NCBI RefSeq assembly: GCF_009617595.1
Contig: NZ_WIXK01000012.1
Span: forward strand, 24,522 to 88,521
Source of the DNA: Tritonibacter aquimaris
GTDB taxonomy: Bacteria; Pseudomonadota; Alphaproteobacteria; Rhodobacterales; Rhodobacteraceae
DNA: 64,000 nucleotides
Direction: 5' to 3'
The notes beneath the pieces were generated by a model. The model was not told where the DNA came from, did not search any database, and saw nothing but the letters and a program-made list of their open reading frames with translations. This document shows, one piece after another, positions 42,877-50,580 of the stretch (position 1 is its first letter; each line of letters opens with the position of its first letter). The position numbers and the translations under genes are program-made.

Positions 42877-44157
42877 TTAGTTGCGATAGAGCAATTCCGG
42901 CAGGAACAATGTCAGCTGCGGTACAAAGGTCAGCAGCAGCAGCACCAGAACCAGCGGCACCACAAACGGCATGGTGGCGCGCACGCAGCGTTCAAACGGC
43001 ACATCCGAGACTTTGGACAACACAAACAGCACCATGCCAACCGGTGGTGTCAGCAGGCCGATCATCAGGTTGAGAATGACAATCACACCCAGATGGATCG
43101 GATCCACCCCGATTTGCGCCGTGATCGGCAACAGCACCGGCACCAGGATCGAAATCGCGGCAATGGTCTCCATGAACAGACCAACCACCAGAACCACCAG
43201 CATAATCAGCAGCAGCACCACATGTTTATTGCTGCTCAGCCCCAGAATGGTTTCAGCAAACAGCGCCGCCGCCTGATTTGCGGTCAGGATCCAGGCAAAC
43301 ACCGTGGCGCTGCCCACGATCAAAAGGATCGATGCGGTGGTTTCAATGGTCTCAAGCGAGACTTCCATCAGGCGTGAAAGGTTCAGGCTTTTGTAGACAA
43401 ACAGCCCCAGAAACAGCGCATAGGTCGCGGCGCATACTGCGGCCTCAGTTGGGGTAAAGGCCCCGGTTACAATACCGCCAACAATGATCACAGGTGTCAT
43501 CAGCGGCAGAAACGCGCGTTTGAAGGTTTTGCCAACGGTCACAACAGAAAAGGACAGATCGCGCGGGTAATTGCGCTTGCGCGACATGTACCACACCATG
43601 ATCATCAACGCGCCCGCCATCAGCAGGCCCGGCACGATGCCAGCCACAAACAGCTCACCGATAGAGGCCGACGCCATCACCCCAAAGATCACCAAAGGCA
43701 ACGAAGGTGGAATAATCGGCCCGATAGTGGAAGACGCAGCCGTCACCCCAACCGAAAAGTCATCATCAAAGCCTGAATCGCGCATCGCCTTGATTTCAAT
43801 TGCACCCAGACCGCCAGCATCGGCAACCGCGGCGCCAGACATGCCTGCAAAAATGATGCTTGCACCGATGTTTACGTGCCCCAGCCCGCCATGCATCCAG
43901 CCAACGATGGAACGCGCAAAGGTAAAGATGCGTTCGGTGATGCCAGCGGAATTCATCAACCCGCCCGCAAGAATAAAAAATGGGATGGCCAGCAGGGGGA
44001 AGGAGTTCATCCCATTGATCATATTATGCGCCAGCAGAACCGGCGGCATGCCTTCGATCAGGATATACCCCAGCGAGGACATCCCCAGGGCCACAGCAAT
44101 CGGAACCCGCAGCGCCATCAAGGTAAACAGCGCAGCAAACAGCAATAAAACGGTCAT
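42877..44157 (-). CDS. dctM: TRAP transporter large permease DctM, system 2
   Basis: A 426-residue membrane protein with about 12 segments. Family motifs are FAGMSGAAVADAGGLGAIEI, SSTIGPIIPPSLPLVIFGVM and GLLTPPVGMVLFVLSKVSD. It is the channel subunit of TRAP system 2 and overlaps dctQ by 4 bases. Confidence 0.92.
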   Translation of the reverse strand: MTVLLLFAALFTLMALRVPIAVALGMSSLGYILIEGMPPVLLAHNMINGMNSFPLLAIPFFILAGGLMNSAGITERIFTFARSIVGWMHGGLGHVNIGASIIFAGMSGAAVADAGGLGAIEIKAMRDSGFDDDFSVGVTAASSTIGPIIPPSLPLVIFGVMASASIGELFVAGIVPGLLMAGALMIMVWYMSRKRNYPRDLSFSVVTVGKTFKRAFLPLMTPVIIVGGIVTGAFTPTEAAVCAATYALFLGLFVYKSLNLSRLMEVSLETIETTASILLIVGSATVFAWILTANQAAALFAETILGLSSNKHVVLLLIMLVVLVVGLFMETIAAISILVPVLLPITAQIGVDPIHLGVIVILNLMIGLLTPPVGMVLFVLSKVSDVPFERCVRATMPFVVPLVLVLLLLTFVPQLTLFLPELLYRN

Positions 44158-44678
44158 GTGTCAGACCCTTTCAAAAGGTGGAGCAACGCTTTCAGCTGCA
44201 GCACAACAAAGGCCACCAGCGCGATCAACACCAAGGTGTAGAGATAGTATTTCGGATAAGGCAGCGAGACCATTTTCTGGAAACTGGTCTGGCGCGCCAG
44301 CACATAGAGCGAATAGGTCAGGAAGGCGAACATTCCAGTTGAAACCAGCAGCGCAAACACTTTGATCGGGTACAACATGCGTCCAACAAAGCCGTCAATA
44401 AATTCAAGCCGGATATGGGTGTCACGTATCTGACAGCGCAGACCCCCGGTAAAGGCCAGCAAAATCAACAGGTAGCGCGCCGCCTCTTCGGTCCACGACA
44501 GTGAGTCATTGAGCACGTAACGCGTCAGAAACTGGAGCAGTACGGTGACAAACAACAGCGTGAACACAATCAGCGCCGGAATGTCCCACAGCGAAAAAAA
44601 CTGCCGCAAGGATTTGGTTTCGCTGCCCATTTCCTCATCGGTGAACAAAGCGTTCAGATCGTCGGTCTGACGGGTCAT
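44154..44678 (-). CDS. dctQ: TRAP transporter small permease DctQ, system 2
   Basis: A 174-residue protein with four membrane segments (LWDIPALIVFTLLFVTVLLQ, then SWTEEAARYLLILLAFTGG as the family motif). The N-terminal 25 residues are hydrophilic and cytosolic. It overlaps dctM by 4 bases. A terminator-like hairpin lies between it and dctP. Confidence 0.88.
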   Translation of the reverse strand: MTRQTDDLNALFTDEEMGSETKSLRQFFSLWDIPALIVFTLLFVTVLLQFLTRYVLNDSLSWTEEAARYLLILLAFTGGLRCQIRDTHIRLEFIDGFVGRMLYPIKVFALLVSTGMFAFLTYSLYVLARQTSFQKMVSLPYPKYYLYTLVLIALVAFVVLQLKALLHLLKGSDT

Positions 44679-44702
44679 GTCATCTCCTCAACAAGAGCCG
44701 TG

Positions 44703-44733
44703 AAAAAAGCGCGCGCAGGCAAAACCCGCGCGC
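44703..44733 (-). terminator. Hairpin with T-run between dctP and dctQ, system 2
   Basis: On the minus strand GCGCGCG (plus-strand 44727-44733) pairs with CGCGCGC (44709-44715) and is followed by TTTTTT (44703-44708). This is an intrinsic terminator placed after dctP and before dctQM, so the membrane genes are probably read through only in part. Confidence 0.7.
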
Positions 44734-44752
44734 AGCATTGTTTCAGGATTGC

Positions 44753-45733
44753 TTATTTGATCGCCTGAAGACGCTCGAACACCGACGCATCCCAGGGCAT
44801 ATCCGCACCGCTCAGCGCGGGCGCAACCGCTGCGATGAACTTGGAGCGATCCACTTCATTCACGGTCACACCCTGCTCACGGAACCAATCCGCCAGGTTG
44901 GCTTCCGAGTCGACGATCTCATTTGAGGCCCATTGCGCCGACTCTGCAATCGCCGCTTTCAGCGCTGCAAAATCTTCGTCGCTCAGCTTGGCTTTGGTTG
45001 CGGGTGAAATCAGCGTCACCAGCGAGTTGGTGATATGCGAGGTCAGGTTGATGTTGCTCTGAACTTCATAGAACTTCTTGAACTTGATGGTTGGCAGTGG
45101 GTTTTCCTGCGCATCCACCACACCTTGCTGCAGCGCCAGATACACCTCAGAGAAGGCCATAGGCGTTGGGTTTGCACCGGTCACTTTTGGGAACAGCTGA
45201 TAGGCTGGCGCGTTCGGGGTGCGGATTTTCAAACCAGACATATCATCGGGTGACAGGATCGGTTTGTTCGACGTCACCTGACGCGCACCATAATAGGTCA
45301 GCGCCGCAACTTCATTGCCGGTGATATTGGTGTAGTCCTGCGACAGATCCGCAAACAGATCGGATTTCGCATAGGCTTTCCAATGGTCATAATCGCGCAT
45401 GGTGAACGGGAAATCCGAAATCGCGATCGGCGGGTAGCTTTGACCCAGGAAGGCAACACCGGTGTAGATCATATCGATCGTACCAAGCGTCAGCGCTTCG
45501 TTCATGGCTGCTTCTTTGCCAAGCTGCGATGCCGGGAATACCTCAATCGTGTAACGACCTTCGGTGGCTTTTGCAAAGTTCTCAGCCACTTTCAGCGCGG
45601 CCTCATGATAGGGGGTCGCGGTCTCATAGACATGCCCGAATTTCAGCACTTCACCCGCAGATGCGGCAGTGCCAAAAGCCATTGTTGCGGCCGCCATGGC
45701 CCCAATTGCAGTGCGACGTGTCAGCTTCATCAT
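44753..45733 (-). CDS. dctP: TRAP transporter substrate-binding protein DctP, system 2
   Basis: A 326-residue periplasmic protein with a signal peptide (about residues 1-26, twin-Arg-like TRRTAIGAM followed by a hydrophobic run and SAGEV). The mature part starts LKFGHVYETATPYHEAALKV, with FPASQLGKEAAMNEAL and the carboxylate-binding Arg region GLKIRTPNAP. The L-sugar and uronate enzymes around it suggest a sugar acid (uronate or aldonate) as substrate. It is divergent from a GntR gene across a 20-bp palindrome. Confidence 0.9.
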   Translation of the reverse strand: MMKLTRRTAIGAMAAATMAFGTAASAGEVLKFGHVYETATPYHEAALKVAENFAKATEGRYTIEVFPASQLGKEAAMNEALTLGTIDMIYTGVAFLGQSYPPIAISDFPFTMRDYDHWKAYAKSDLFADLSQDYTNITGNEVAALTYYGARQVTSNKPILSPDDMSGLKIRTPNAPAYQLFPKVTGANPTPMAFSEVYLALQQGVVDAQENPLPTIKFKKFYEVQSNINLTSHITNSLVTLISPATKAKLSDEDFAALKAAIAESAQWASNEIVDSEANLADWFREQGVTVNEVDRSKFIAAVAPALSGADMPWDASVFERLQAIK

Positions 45734-45768
45734 ATCCTATCCTCCCAGAATATTTTGGTGACGAATGT

Positions 45769-45788
45769 GTATTTAATCGATTAAATAC
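45769..45788. promoter_or_regulatory. Perfect 20-bp palindrome, operator of TRAP system 2 and/or GntR paralogue B
   Basis: GTATTTAATCGATTAAATAC is perfectly palindromic. It lies 36 bases upstream of dctP (minus) and 76 bases upstream of the GntR gene (plus). Related sites occur at 38257-38276 and 41417-41435. It is very likely an operator. The cognate protein is inferred to be one or both tandem-winged-helix GntR proteins. Confidence 0.75.
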
Positions 45789-45863
45789 TGTTGCGCGATT
45801 GAGGCAAGTGATTTTAATAATAATAAACAAATATAAAAACCACGCAGACAGGGAAGCATCGAT

Positions 45864-46769
45864 ATGGCCCGATCCAGCCGTCACTTTTATAAAACCTTCA
45901 ACGACACGCTTGAACGCCTGCAACTGGGGCAGAGCTTTGCCAATCCAACCGATATGGCAAATCAGCTTGGCGTCAGCAGGACCACCAGCCGTAAAGTGTT
46001 AAAATTGCTGTCAGACAAAGGTCTAACGGCTGAAGAGTCGGAGAAAACCGATGATGCAGAGCGGGTAGAGATCACCCTCGCGCGGCCGGTGGATGACGCG
46101 GATTTTTTCCCAAAAGAAGACACGATGAGCACCGAAGCCCTGATCCAGCAAAAGCTGATGCACTGGGTGATTGATAAGAACATCTGGGACGGCCGCCCCT
46201 TCAGCGAAGCGCAGTTTGTGCGGGAGTTTGAGCTGTCTCACTCCTCGATTCGCGAGTTTCTGATCCGGTTGAGCAGCTATGGATTCGTGCGCAAAGAGCC
46301 CAATCGGCAGTGGGTGTTTCAGGGCATGACCGTGGATTACGTGGATGAGATCTATGAATTTCGCAAATTTTTTGAACAGCGCACGCTGCGGCGCATTCAT
46401 GCGCTGGAGGATGACCATCCGTTTTGGGGAAACTTGGATCGGCTGCGTCTGAAACATGAGCAGGTGCTAGAGACCGGCATCAAGGAATCAAGCCAGATCA
46501 AGGAGCTCGAAACCGAGTTTCACGGCTGCCTCAGCCGCACCGCAGGCAACCGGTTTTTCTGGGGCAATGATGATGCCATTTCGCTGCTGTTTTATTGCCA
46601 CTACCATCTGACATTGGAGAGCGACCTGGTGGCCGAACGCAACACCCGCGCGGTGCGCGATCACATCCGGATCATTGATGCGCTTAAGGCACGCGATCTC
46701 ACCCTGGCGTCGCAGGAAATGGAGCGGCACCTCGATTCCGCCAAATCCGACCTGATCAACAGGCTCTAG
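45864..46769 (+). CDS. GntR-family regulator with two winged-helix domains, paralogue B
   Basis: A 301-residue regulator of the same layout as paralogue A (38378-39280). Both start MAR and share a first winged helix (about 10-65, MANQLGVSRTTSRKVLKLLS), a second (about 88-150, FSEAQFVREFELSHSSIREF, then LSSYGFVRKE) and an FCD-like C-terminal helical domain with FHGCLSRTAGNRFFW. It is divergent from TRAP system 2 across the 20-bp palindrome. The ligand is probably a sugar acid, inferred from context. Confidence 0.83.
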   Translation: MARSSRHFYKTFNDTLERLQLGQSFANPTDMANQLGVSRTTSRKVLKLLSDKGLTAEESEKTDDAERVEITLARPVDDADFFPKEDTMSTEALIQQKLMHWVIDKNIWDGRPFSEAQFVREFELSHSSIREFLIRLSSYGFVRKEPNRQWVFQGMTVDYVDEIYEFRKFFEQRTLRRIHALEDDHPFWGNLDRLRLKHEQVLETGIKESSQIKELETEFHGCLSRTAGNRFFWGNDDAISLLFYCHYHLTLESDLVAERNTRAVRDHIRIIDALKARDLTLASQEMERHLDSAKSDLINRL

Positions 46770-46834
46770 CGGATGTTCATGCGATAGATCAGGCAGTTAG
46801 CGTGCAACGTCATTTCAACAACCTCCTCTCTTGA

Positions 46835-46859
46835 CAAATTGCACATAATTATAAAAAAC
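46835..46859. promoter_or_regulatory. AT-rich possible operator upstream of the lactonase gene
   Basis: CAAATTGCACATAATTAT (46835-46852) matches the inverted repeat at 38314-38331 at 12 of 18 positions, and the overlapping 46841-46859 matches the 20-bp palindrome at 13 of 19. A TTGACA lies at 46831-46836. Composition alone could explain part of this. Confidence 0.3.
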
Positions 46860-46959
46860 TGTTTTAACGGCTAACACCCGAACTTGCCACCCAATCTCGC
46901 ACTGGCGCAAACCAGCTGCAGTGACCCTATTGAAGCCCCCTCAGCAGAGTGGAAACCAC

Positions 46960-47790
46960 ATGCGCATCGACGCTCACCAACATTTCTGGGCCCTTGCCCG
47001 TGGCGACTATGGCTGGCTCAGCCCCGCGCTTTCTGCGATCTATCGTGACTTCCTGCCCGAAGATCTGGCGCCGCAGCTGAAAACGGCTGGGATTGATGGC
47101 ACCGTCCTGGTGCAGGCCGCCCCCACCACCGCCGAGACCGAGTTTATGTTTTCGCTCGCGGATCAGAACCCGTTTATCAAAGGCGTGGTTGGTTGGGTCG
47201 ATTTCGAAGATCCCCAGTCTGTCGCCATGATTGACCGTTATATGCAGCACCCGGCCTTTGTTGGCCTGCGCCCGCTCATTCAGGACATCGAAGACGACGA
47301 TTGGATGCTGCGCCCTGATCTTGCGCCAATCTTTGATGCGCTGATCGCCCGCGATCTCACCTTTGATGCGCTGACCCTGCCGCAGCACCTGCCCAATCTG
47401 CGCCAGCTGCTGGCCCGCTACCCCGATATGCGGGTGGTGATCGATCACGGCTCTAAACCACTGATCCGCGATGGCATCCTGCAGGGCTGGGCCGAAGACA
47501 TGGCCGCGCTGGCGCGTGACACCTCTGCGTTTTGCAAACTGTCGGGCCTTGTCACCGAAGCAAAACCAGATTGGGGCGTTGAAGATCTGCGCCCCTATGT
47601 GGATCACCTGCTCACCCATTTTGGCCCGGATCGTCTGATCTGGGGCAGCGACTGGCCGGTGCTGGAGCTGGCTGGCGATTATGCCCGTTGGGTGGACACC
47701 ACCGATACGCTGCTTGCAGGCCTCACCCCAAATGAGCGCGCCGACGTTCTGGGCGGCAACGCAACACGCGCATACCACCTGCGCGCCTAA
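46960..47790 (+). CDS. Aldonolactonase, amidohydrolase family (COG3618), L-fuconolactonase-like
   Basis: A 276-residue metal-dependent TIM-barrel hydrolase. The first metal motif is MRIDAHQHFW, later active-site stretches are VVIDHGSKP and LIWGSDWPVLEL. These fit the COG3618 lactonases that open L-fucono-, L-galactono- or L-rhamnono-1,5-lactones. ATG 46960 has GGA 6 bases upstream and begins directly at the metal motif. The GTG 39 bases earlier is rejected. It is followed 51 bases later by the UxaA-type gene. Confidence 0.85.
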   Translation: MRIDAHQHFWALARGDYGWLSPALSAIYRDFLPEDLAPQLKTAGIDGTVLVQAAPTTAETEFMFSLADQNPFIKGVVGWVDFEDPQSVAMIDRYMQHPAFVGLRPLIQDIEDDDWMLRPDLAPIFDALIARDLTFDALTLPQHLPNLRQLLARYPDMRVVIDHGSKPLIRDGILQGWAEDMAALARDTSAFCKLSGLVTEAKPDWGVEDLRPYVDHLLTHFGPDRLIWGSDWPVLELAGDYARWVDTTDTLLAGLTPNERADVLGGNATRAYHLRA

Positions 47791-47841
47791 GGCGCGCCCA
47801 AACGCCAGCACACACGAAACACCACAATCAGGAGCGCCCGC

Positions 47842-49359
47842 GTGTCAGCCAAGTTCATTCGCCTCAGCCCGAAAGACAACGTTGTTATTGCTCTCAGCGA
47901 TCTTGCCGCCGGCACAACGCTTGATGATCTAAACGTCACGCTTGCGGTTGCGGTGCCGCAAGGGCATAAAATCGCCGTCCAAGCCATCGCTGCTGCGGAA
48001 AACGTCACCAAATATGGCCAGATCATCGGCCAGGCCACCGCCGCGATTGAACCCGGTGATCATGTGCATGTCCACAATCTCGGCATGGCTGCCCACTCAC
48101 AGGACCACAGCTTTGCCAGCCAGAACACCCCGCTGCCCAATAGCGAAACCGAGCGCAGCTTTTTGGGCTATCACCGGCAGGATGGAACGGTTGGCACCCG
48201 CAACTATGTTGGCATTCTGACCTCGGTGAACTGCTCTGGCTCGGTTGCCCGTTTCATTGCGGAACAGGCCGAAAAAACCGGGATGCTCGACGCCTACCCC
48301 AATGTGGATGGCATTGTACCGATTGTGCATGGCACCGGCTGCGGCATGGCCAATTCGGGCGACGGCTATGAGGCGCTCTATCGCACCCTGTCGGGCTACG
48401 CCCAGCACCCTAACTTTGGGGGGATCCTGCTGATCGGGCTTGGCTGTGAAATCATGCAGCTCTCTGATCTGGTGGGTGACGGCCGCATTCGCGCCGATGG
48501 CGCGTTTCGTTATATGACCATCCAGCACGAAGGCGGCACCCGGCGCACGGTTGAACGCGGGTTGCAAGAGCTGGAGGGTGTTCTGGCGCAGGCCAATCTC
48601 GCCACCCGCACCCCTGCACCAATCCGCCATATCACCGTTGGCATGCAATGCGGCGGCTCTGATGGTTATTCTGGCATCACTGCCAACCCGGCCCTGGGCT
48701 ATGCCTCCGATCTGCTGGTGCGCCACGGCGGCACCACCATCCTGTCGGAAACCTCTGAAATCTACGGTGCCGAGCATCTGCTGACCTGCCGCGCCGAGAC
48801 CCAACCCATAGGGGAAAAGCTGCTGGAGCGGGTCAGCTGGTGGGAAGACTACACCGCCCGCAACGGCGGCGAGATGGACAACAACCCCAGCCCCGGCAAC
48901 AAACGCGGCGGGTTGACCACAATCCTTGAAAAATCGCTCGGGGCCGTCGCCAAAAGTGGCAGTGCCCCGCTGCGCGATGTCTATCTGTTCGGCGAAAAGA
49001 TCGACAAAAAGGGCTTCGTCTTTATGGACAGCCCCGGCTATGACCCCTGCTCGGTCACCGGGCAGGTGGCCTCAGGGGCCAATTTGATCGTCTTTACCAC
49101 CGGGCGCGGCTCGGTCTCGGGCTATAAACCCACACCCTGCATCAAACTGGCCACCAACTCAGAGATGTATCAGCGCCTTTCCGAGGATATGGATCTGAAC
49201 TGCGGCACCATTGTCAGCAACGGCGCATCCATTGCAGAAGTCGGGCACGAGATCTTTGAAATGATCATCCGCACTGCTTCGGGCGAAGCCACCAAAAGCG
49301 AACGCCTCGGATTTGGCGGGGTGGAATTTGTCCCCTGGCAAATCGGTGCGGTGATGTAG
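47842..49359 (+). CDS. uxaA: Altronate/galactarate-dehydratase-family enzyme (UxaA type)
   Basis: A 505-residue sugar-acid dehydratase. An N-terminal SAF domain (about residues 1-95, ending near HVHVHNLGMAAHSQDHSFAS) precedes the large UxaA catalytic domain (VGTRNYVGILTSVNCSGSVA, then THGTGC-like IVHGTGCGMANSGDGYEAL, then CGGSDGYSGITANPALGYAS). Full length for altronate dehydratase, which makes KDG from D-altronate. Start is GTG with AGGAG 7 bases upstream. An L-fuconate substrate cannot be excluded, as no separate fuconate dehydratase is in the window. Confidence 0.85.
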   Translation: MSAKFIRLSPKDNVVIALSDLAAGTTLDDLNVTLAVAVPQGHKIAVQAIAAAENVTKYGQIIGQATAAIEPGDHVHVHNLGMAAHSQDHSFASQNTPLPNSETERSFLGYHRQDGTVGTRNYVGILTSVNCSGSVARFIAEQAEKTGMLDAYPNVDGIVPIVHGTGCGMANSGDGYEALYRTLSGYAQHPNFGGILLIGLGCEIMQLSDLVGDGRIRADGAFRYMTIQHEGGTRRTVERGLQELEGVLAQANLATRTPAPIRHITVGMQCGGSDGYSGITANPALGYASDLLVRHGGTTILSETSEIYGAEHLLTCRAETQPIGEKLLERVSWWEDYTARNGGEMDNNPSPGNKRGGLTTILEKSLGAVAKSGSAPLRDVYLFGEKIDKKGFVFMDSPGYDPCSVTGQVASGANLIVFTTGRGSVSGYKPTPCIKLATNSEMYQRLSEDMDLNCGTIVSNGASIAEVGHEIFEMIIRTASGEATKSERLGFGGVEFVPWQIGAVM

Positions 49360-49665
49360 GCACGCGTCCGGTTAAAACGCTTGCGACACCCAATGCGGGT
49401 GTCGCAATTTCTCATGTGGGTACCGGTTCAATATCACGAAGGAACAGGTGTTTACTGGACGGGCTACAGATCAATCTGGGCCGTATGGGGAATAGGCCCA
49501 AATCTGGTATCAGATACCACTGTCTCTTGTGCCGCGTTGCAAAAAGGCTGCGCTGTCTCCCATGACAGTGACGCATTTTTCACGGCCAGCCCGGCAGTAA
49601 TTGATACAGAAAGCAGCAAAAGGCGTATCATTGTCCGCTCTCCATTTCTGCGGGTGAAACTGAGA
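49360..49665. other. Intergenic region between uxaA-type and mipA genes
   Basis: The 306 bases hold the terminator at 49381-49407. I see no gene or clear repeat in the rest. A 92-residue reading on the minus strand across it lacks family features. Confidence 0.6.
49381..49407 (+). terminator. Intrinsic terminator after the UxaA-type gene
   Basis: TTGCGACACCC (49381-49391) pairs perfectly with GGGTGTCGCAA (49397-49407) around a 5-nt loop, followed by TTTCTC. It lies 22 bases after the stop codon. Confidence 0.8.
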
Positions 49666-50484
49666 TCAGAAGCTGTACATCCCAAACAGACCAACAGAGG
49701 TTCCGCTGGTTTCGCGCGCGATCGGGCTGTCTTTTGCGTCACCGGTTAGCTGCGAATAAACAACTGCGCCACCAACACTGAAACGCTCAGTGACAGGCAC
49801 TTGAATGCCCAGTTCTAGATTGACCGCATGAAAGCCGCTGGTGGCTGTATACTGGCTCAGACCAGAGCTGGCAGATTGCGCCGCAGTGACACCGTAGTAG
49901 GCACTGTTGTAATCGTCATTGCCCCAGTCAGCAGAAATACCAGCCGTCAGCAAAGGGCCGAAATCGAGCGGCGATTCCGCATGTTCCAGGCTGGAAATCG
50001 AGGCCCGGCCCGTCAGCACCCGTAACGGCACCATCGTTTCAACACCAACGGTCGCGCTCAGCCCTTCAGAACCTTTGCTGTATTTGGTCACATCAAGATA
50101 AGGTGTCACCGGCCCGATGTCGTATTCAAAGCCGATATTATAGACGGCACCGCCTTTGATATCGCCCAAGCCGCGCAGAAAATCACTGTCATCCTCTTCA
50201 CGACCACCATCATACCCAATGGACGCCGAAAGCGTAAAATCTTCGGTGTTGAAGATATAGCCACCAATACCGCTATCGCCAATAAACAGCCGGTCGCGCC
50301 AGGTCAGATCCAGCACCGGGAAAGCGCCCGCCTCATTTTTGCTCGATCCAAGGTACTCGGGCCCCCAGACAGCACCAAGGCCGACAGTGCCTTCCCAGTC
50401 GCCTTCGGCATGCACCTGAGGTGCGGCTATCATTGACATCGCCGCGACACCGGCCCCAATCATTTGTAAATAAACAGGTTTCAT
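49666..50484 (-). CDS. MipA/OmpV-family outer-membrane protein
   Basis: A 272-residue beta-barrel protein. It has a signal peptide (about residues 1-26, ending QVHA|EGD) and the MipA/OmpV start WEGTVGLGAVWGPEYLGSS, followed by alternating amphipathic strands. It ends SVGLFGMYSF with a terminal Phe, as expected for barrel insertion. The family occurs often beside two-component systems, and here an RND efflux operon and an OmpR-type system lie just upstream. Its exact function is not known. Confidence 0.87.
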   Translation of the reverse strand: MKPVYLQMIGAGVAAMSMIAAPQVHAEGDWEGTVGLGAVWGPEYLGSSKNEAGAFPVLDLTWRDRLFIGDSGIGGYIFNTEDFTLSASIGYDGGREEDDSDFLRGLGDIKGGAVYNIGFEYDIGPVTPYLDVTKYSKGSEGLSATVGVETMVPLRVLTGRASISSLEHAESPLDFGPLLTAGISADWGNDDYNSAYYGVTAAQSASSGLSQYTATSGFHAVNLELGIQVPVTERFSVGGAVVYSQLTGDAKDSPIARETSGTSVGLFGMYSF

Positions 50485-50580
50485 CTCTCTGAACGATCCT
50501 CTTCAGGGTGTTTCGAGCAAAGGTTTACGCACAGGGTTTGCCACAAAGATCCCTGGATGCGGCCAAAGTGTATAAAAATG

